From Planctomycetota bacterium (GTDB taxonomy: Bacteria > Planctomycetota > UBA1135), in assembly GCA_027623295.1 (NCBI GenBank), contig JAQBXR010000008.1:1-64000 (forward strand): DNA of 64,000 nt, in the 5' to 3' direction. The notes beneath the pieces are model-generated. The model was not told the DNA's origin and searched no databases. It was given only the letters and a program-made list of their open reading frames with translations. A program made the translations under genes and the position numbers. Positions 61,658 through 64,000 of the stretch are shown piece by piece (the first letter of the stretch is position 1; every line of letters begins with the position of its first letter).

Positions 61658-62668
61658 CTAGAGCTTTTCCAATTGCACATCACGGGCACCCTCAAAGAAG
61701 GCCTTCCAGCGATTTCCAAGCCAGGCCGTGGCTGGAACTTGCTCCAACTGTGAGCCTTTGAGTTCGCCAGCAAGGCACGTGCCGGTCATGCGAGACCACA
61801 GGCTGCCGGTCTCGAAATCGCGCATGAGAGGTTTGGCTCCTTCGGTTTCTGGATCGGCGGCAAGAGCCGCAAAGTGGAGTTGACGCTCTCCAATCTGACT
61901 ACGAAAAGCCACCGCATAGACCGCATCTTGATCAAAGCAAACCACGAGCGGGGCATCGAGCAAAGTGGTGTCCAAAACCGGCAACCGACTGAGCAAGGAA
62001 TAGCGGAACAGGGTGACGTTGCGCCCCTCCCCAACCGAAAGCCCGAAACTGGAAATCCGGTCCTTCAAGGTGAAGGTTCCCATCATGCCGCTCACCTTCT
62101 CGCCGAGCAGTACGCCGGTGTCAGGGTGGCGCTTTTTCCAAGTCTTGTACGGCATGATCTCGGAAGGAATGAAGCCAAGCTTTTTACCTTTCAGCTCCCC
62201 CTTCAGGGCTTCGCCCGTCACATGCAACCATTTCGAATTGGTCTGCTTGTCATACATCATAAAGGAGTTACGGTAGAGCACGCCCTCGTGCCCGAAGTTC
62301 AAAACCTGTCCATCTAGAGTGCGGCCATACACGATGGCCGTTTGGCAAAGCGGTCACCAACTCACCGCGACAGGAATTTCGCCGCAGGTGTCGTTGACTA
62401 ACTCCACACCGCCCATGACCGAAATCGGATAGGCGCGCGCTTCCCCACCTAAGAAGAGGCCGATGACCGGTTCCTCGGGATCGATCTCGAGGCCAGTTTC
62501 CAGAACCGTGGCCATGGGTGGATGATGCAAGACGGGAAACTGATCTGGCGCCATGACCTGACGCATTCCCTTGTCATAGTTGGCTTCACTGAACACATCT
62601 TCCGTCTGCGCGGAAAGTCCAGTAACGCTTGCCGCGGTAATAAAAAGAATGGTGGCGATGGAGCGCAT
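61658..62668 (-). CDS. Selenocysteine-containing DUF3179 periplasmic protein (UxxC)
   Basis: This 336-residue protein starts at ATG 62668 (signal peptide MRSIATILFITAASVTGLSA). One in-frame TGA occurs at 62356-62354, codon 105, within GEIPVAVSW-U-PLC-QTAIVYGR. DUF3179 proteins have VtYCPLC at this point. The first cysteine is replaced by UGA and Cys108 is kept. Before the UGA are EARAYPISVMGGVELVND, and after it YRNSFMMYDKQTNSKWLHV and LLGEKVSGMM, all DUF3179 segments in the same frame. The function of DUF3179 is not established; the UxxC site suggests redox or metal chemistry. A TATGAT hexamer ends 7 bases before the ATG. Confidence 0.88.
62322..62340 (-). promoter_or_regulatory. Candidate bacterial SECIS hairpin after UGA105
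   Basis: On the minus strand CGGCCAT (62340-62334), loop CGTGT and ATGGCCG (62328-62322) form a perfect 7-bp stem. The apical loop starts 21 bases after the UGA and has G at its second position. Distance and loop fit the known bacterial SECIS model. Confidence 0.65.
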
Positions 62669-62675
62669 GTGTCCC

Positions 62676-62681
62676 ATCATA
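62676..62681 (-). promoter_or_regulatory. -10 hexamer (TATGAT) of the DUF3179 selenoprotein gene
   Basis: It ends seven bases before the ATG at 62668. It overlaps two upstream in-frame ATGs, which supports the downstream start. Confidence 0.4.
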
Positions 62682-62737
62682 GGCCGCGAGACGTCTGTTT
62701 GACCATATTTTCTAGAAAACCACGAATTAGACCTTTC

Positions 62738-63166
62738 CTAATGCTCTTGTGCGGGGTACAGCACGCGATAAAGCGTACGCACCTGCTTTGGGTCCAAAGT
62801 GTTACGCACCTGCAGCAAAGTTTCGATGTTGTTATCGACTTCCTTATTCCGCAGCTCGCACAGCTTGGCCGCCAATGCCTTTACCTGCTTTTCGTCCATG
62901 ACTTCGGCGGAAAGGGCAATCCGCAACTCATCGCTCACGGTCTGAGTATCGCGACGTAACTCATCTGCAGCATCACAGCATGCTATGCCGCAGCGATTCA
63001 GCACCCCGATTTGTGCAGGGCTGAGGTCCAGGTCTGCGTATTGCGCCGGCGGATCAACCTTGACCTGGGTCGATGCCTGGGTCGGCTTTTGGTACTGCAC
63101 AACATTCAAAGCAAGGCTCGCGAGGAATGCGCCTCCCATAAAAACGATCAGATACTTCCTAACCAT
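62738..63166 (-). CDS. CpxP/ZraP-like periplasmic sensor with a CxxxCC motif
   Basis: ATG 63166 overlaps the stop of the previous gene as TAATG and gives 142 residues with an N-terminal membrane anchor (YLIVFMGGAFLASLALNVV). The helical body has LDLSPAQIGVLNRC, CGIACCDAADELRRD and TLDPKQVRTLYRVLYP. This is the LxPxQ two-helix layout of heavy-metal-resistance/Spy-type proteins. The cysteine cluster CGIACC suggests metal or thiol sensing. It is the third gene of a sigma/anti-sigma operon, as in metal-responsive ECF systems. Confidence 0.7.
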   Translation of the reverse strand: MVRKYLIVFMGGAFLASLALNVVQYQKPTQASTQVKVDPPAQYADLDLSPAQIGVLNRCGIACCDAADELRRDTQTVSDELRIALSAEVMDEKQVKALAAKLCELRNKEVDNNIETLLQVRNTLDPKQVRTLYRVLYPAQEH

Positions 63167-63594
63167 TAGTTCGCCTCGTTGTTGGAGATGTAAGTCGCCA
63201 AAGTCACTTCCGGCCAAGGAGTGCTGTTCTGCAAGCCATCGACGTAGGCTGCTGGGTCATGCACCAAAGGCACTTCCTGACGCAGATGATCCACCAGATG
63301 CAAACCGCCCGCTGCGAGACTAGTTTTCACGGTACCGCCCGCGGTGCGAGTGACCGCTTGCTCTAGGCCGAAGAACACTAAGAAGCCAAGCATGCCTGCT
63401 GCGGCAAAGCGCAAACGGCTTTGGAAGCGTGAAACCCCTCCAAGAATTGGCGCCCCAGACTCATCCTGGGAGACCGTGAATTGAAACCTCAAAATTGCAG
63501 CTTCTTCAATGCGCTGCCACAGCCCTTCTGGGGCAGTCGGCGCATGCAGAACTTGACGCTCTTTTGAGTTGAGAATTTGGTCTTTAGGTTTCAT
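63166..63594 (-). CDS. Putative membrane anti-sigma factor
   Basis: This 142-residue protein has a cytoplasmic N-terminal half (ILNSKERQVLHAPTAPEGLW), one membrane segment (about 64-82, LRFAAAGMLGFLVFFGLE) and a periplasmic tail. There is no zinc-binding HxxxCxxC motif of ZAS anti-sigma factors. The call rests on its place directly after the ECF sigma gene (4-bp overlap) and its single-pass topology. The sequence itself is not recognisable. Confidence 0.55.
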   Translation of the reverse strand: MKPKDQILNSKERQVLHAPTAPEGLWQRIEEAAILRFQFTVSQDESGAPILGGVSRFQSRLRFAAAGMLGFLVFFGLEQAVTRTAGGTVKTSLAAGGLHLVDHLRQEVPLVHDPAAYVDGLQNSTPWPEVTLATYISNNEAN

Positions 63595-64000
63595 TCGTTC
63601 ATCACTCCTAAATCAATGGCGGAGCCTGAGGCAAGTTGGCGAAACTTATCTCGTGCGCGAGAAAGGCGAGACATGACGGTGCCTTGAGGGAGGTCAAGGA
63701 TTTCACTGATCTCGCGGTAGCTGAAATCTTCCACTTCGCGGAGGAGGAAAATCGTGCGTGCCTCTTCGGGCATGCGTTTGAGGACATCTTGCACCAAAGC
63801 GACGGTTTCCTGCTGCTGCAGGCGTCCGCTGCCGTCGACCATAGAAGTTGGAGCAGCCTGCGGAAGCGCATCCAGCGAAGTCGCGGACTTGCGCTTGCGG
63901 CTCTTCAGTTGGTTCAGGCAAAGGTTCACGGTAAGGCGATGAATCCAGGTGGATACCTGACTCCGCCCAGCGAAGGTTCCGGCTTTGGCAAAAACGCGCA
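63591..64000 (-). CDS. ECF-family RNA polymerase sigma factor, C-terminal part
   Basis: The gene enters from the right edge. In frame from 63998 it reads VFAKAGTFAGRSQVSTWIHR, then LTVNLCLNQLKSRKRK (regions 2.3-2.4). A linker follows, then region 4 with MPEEARTIFLLREVEDFSYR and a helix-turn-helix LPQGTVMSRLSRARDK. It would direct transcription of its own operon and others in response to a periplasmic signal relayed by the next two genes. The start lies outside the window. Confidence 0.92.
   Translation of the reverse strand, partial: RVFAKAGTFAGRSQVSTWIHRLTVNLCLNQLKSRKRKSATSLDALPQAAPTSMVDGSGRLQQQETVALVQDVLKRMPEEARTIFLLREVEDFSYREISEILDLPQGTVMSRLSRARDKFRQLASGSAIDLGVMNE

Noticed and set aside
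1-64000. CRISPR array or tandem repeat locus
   Set aside because: No regularly spaced direct repeats were seen on reading either strand. The only repeats are degenerate protein-level ones in the surface-protein gene.

Overview
The window is about 64 kb of compact bacterial chromosome of moderate-to-high GC. It most resembles Planctomycetota or a related lineage. The reasons are secreted proteins built from carboxypeptidase-regulatory-like repeats, MoxR/DUF58/VWA operons, large GT-C membrane proteins, the futalosine menaquinone genes, a complete haem operon and an unusually long transketolase. That assignment is inference. I saw no rRNA, tRNA, CRISPR array or insertion sequence.

Layout. 0-3.5 kb (minus): moxR, DUF58, a membrane protein, batA and a partial batB. 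3.6-6.5 kb: a secreted thioredoxin-like/repeat protein and a glutaminyl cyclase lipoprotein. 6.5-8.9 kb (minus): a ClC antiporter with an HTH-EIIA(Ntr) regulator. 9.0-19.7 kb: a surface-polysaccharide and polyketide/NRPS region. The four dTDP-rhamnose genes, a phosphopantetheinyl transferase and the catalytic half of a sugar transferase are intact. Almost everything else is reduced to N- and C-terminal stubs joined by internal deletions. 19.7-26.1 kb: mqnE, mqnA, a LON-domain protein, trmL, a secreted nuclease and proS. 26.2-36.8 kb: cell-surface repeat proteins, GT-C-like membrane proteins, a sulfatase-fold lipoprotein and ugd. 36.9-46.9 kb (minus): a nine-gene haem operon, hemA-C-D-B-L-E-N-H and protoporphyrinogen oxidase. 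47.2-49.6 kb: transketolase. 50.0-53.4 kb (minus): a PhnDCEE-type ABC importer whose binding protein resembles the putative selenate-binding family. 53.5-56.2 kb: a hybrid histidine kinase. 56.3-58.6 kb: a UGA-containing thioredoxin lipoprotein and a thioredoxin/toroid protein. 58.6-61.3 kb: a nitroreductase, two back-to-back gene stubs, Cu/Zn superoxide dismutase and a BNR-repeat lipoprotein. 61.3-64 kb (minus): a bacterial histone, a UGA-containing DUF3179 protein and an ECF sigma/anti-sigma/CpxP-like operon.

The most striking content is selenium-related. Two genes carry an in-frame UGA exactly where their families have the first cysteine of a CxxC motif: PT-U-SPC in a TlpA-like lipoprotein and W-U-PLC in a DUF3179 protein. 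Each UGA is followed at bacterial-SECIS distance by a plausible stem-loop. A probable selenium-oxyanion importer lies within 3 kb of the first. A histone-fold protein of the Bdellovibrio Bd0055 type sits beside the second.

A second global pattern is transcriptional. At least fourteen genes heading transcription units have a TAnnnT-like -10 hexamer ending 6-9 bases (most often 6) before the start codon. This predicts leaderless or nearly leaderless mRNAs. The third is the repeated 'ends kept, middle lost' form of the broken genes, which suggests deletion-driven genome reduction or, less likely, misassembly.
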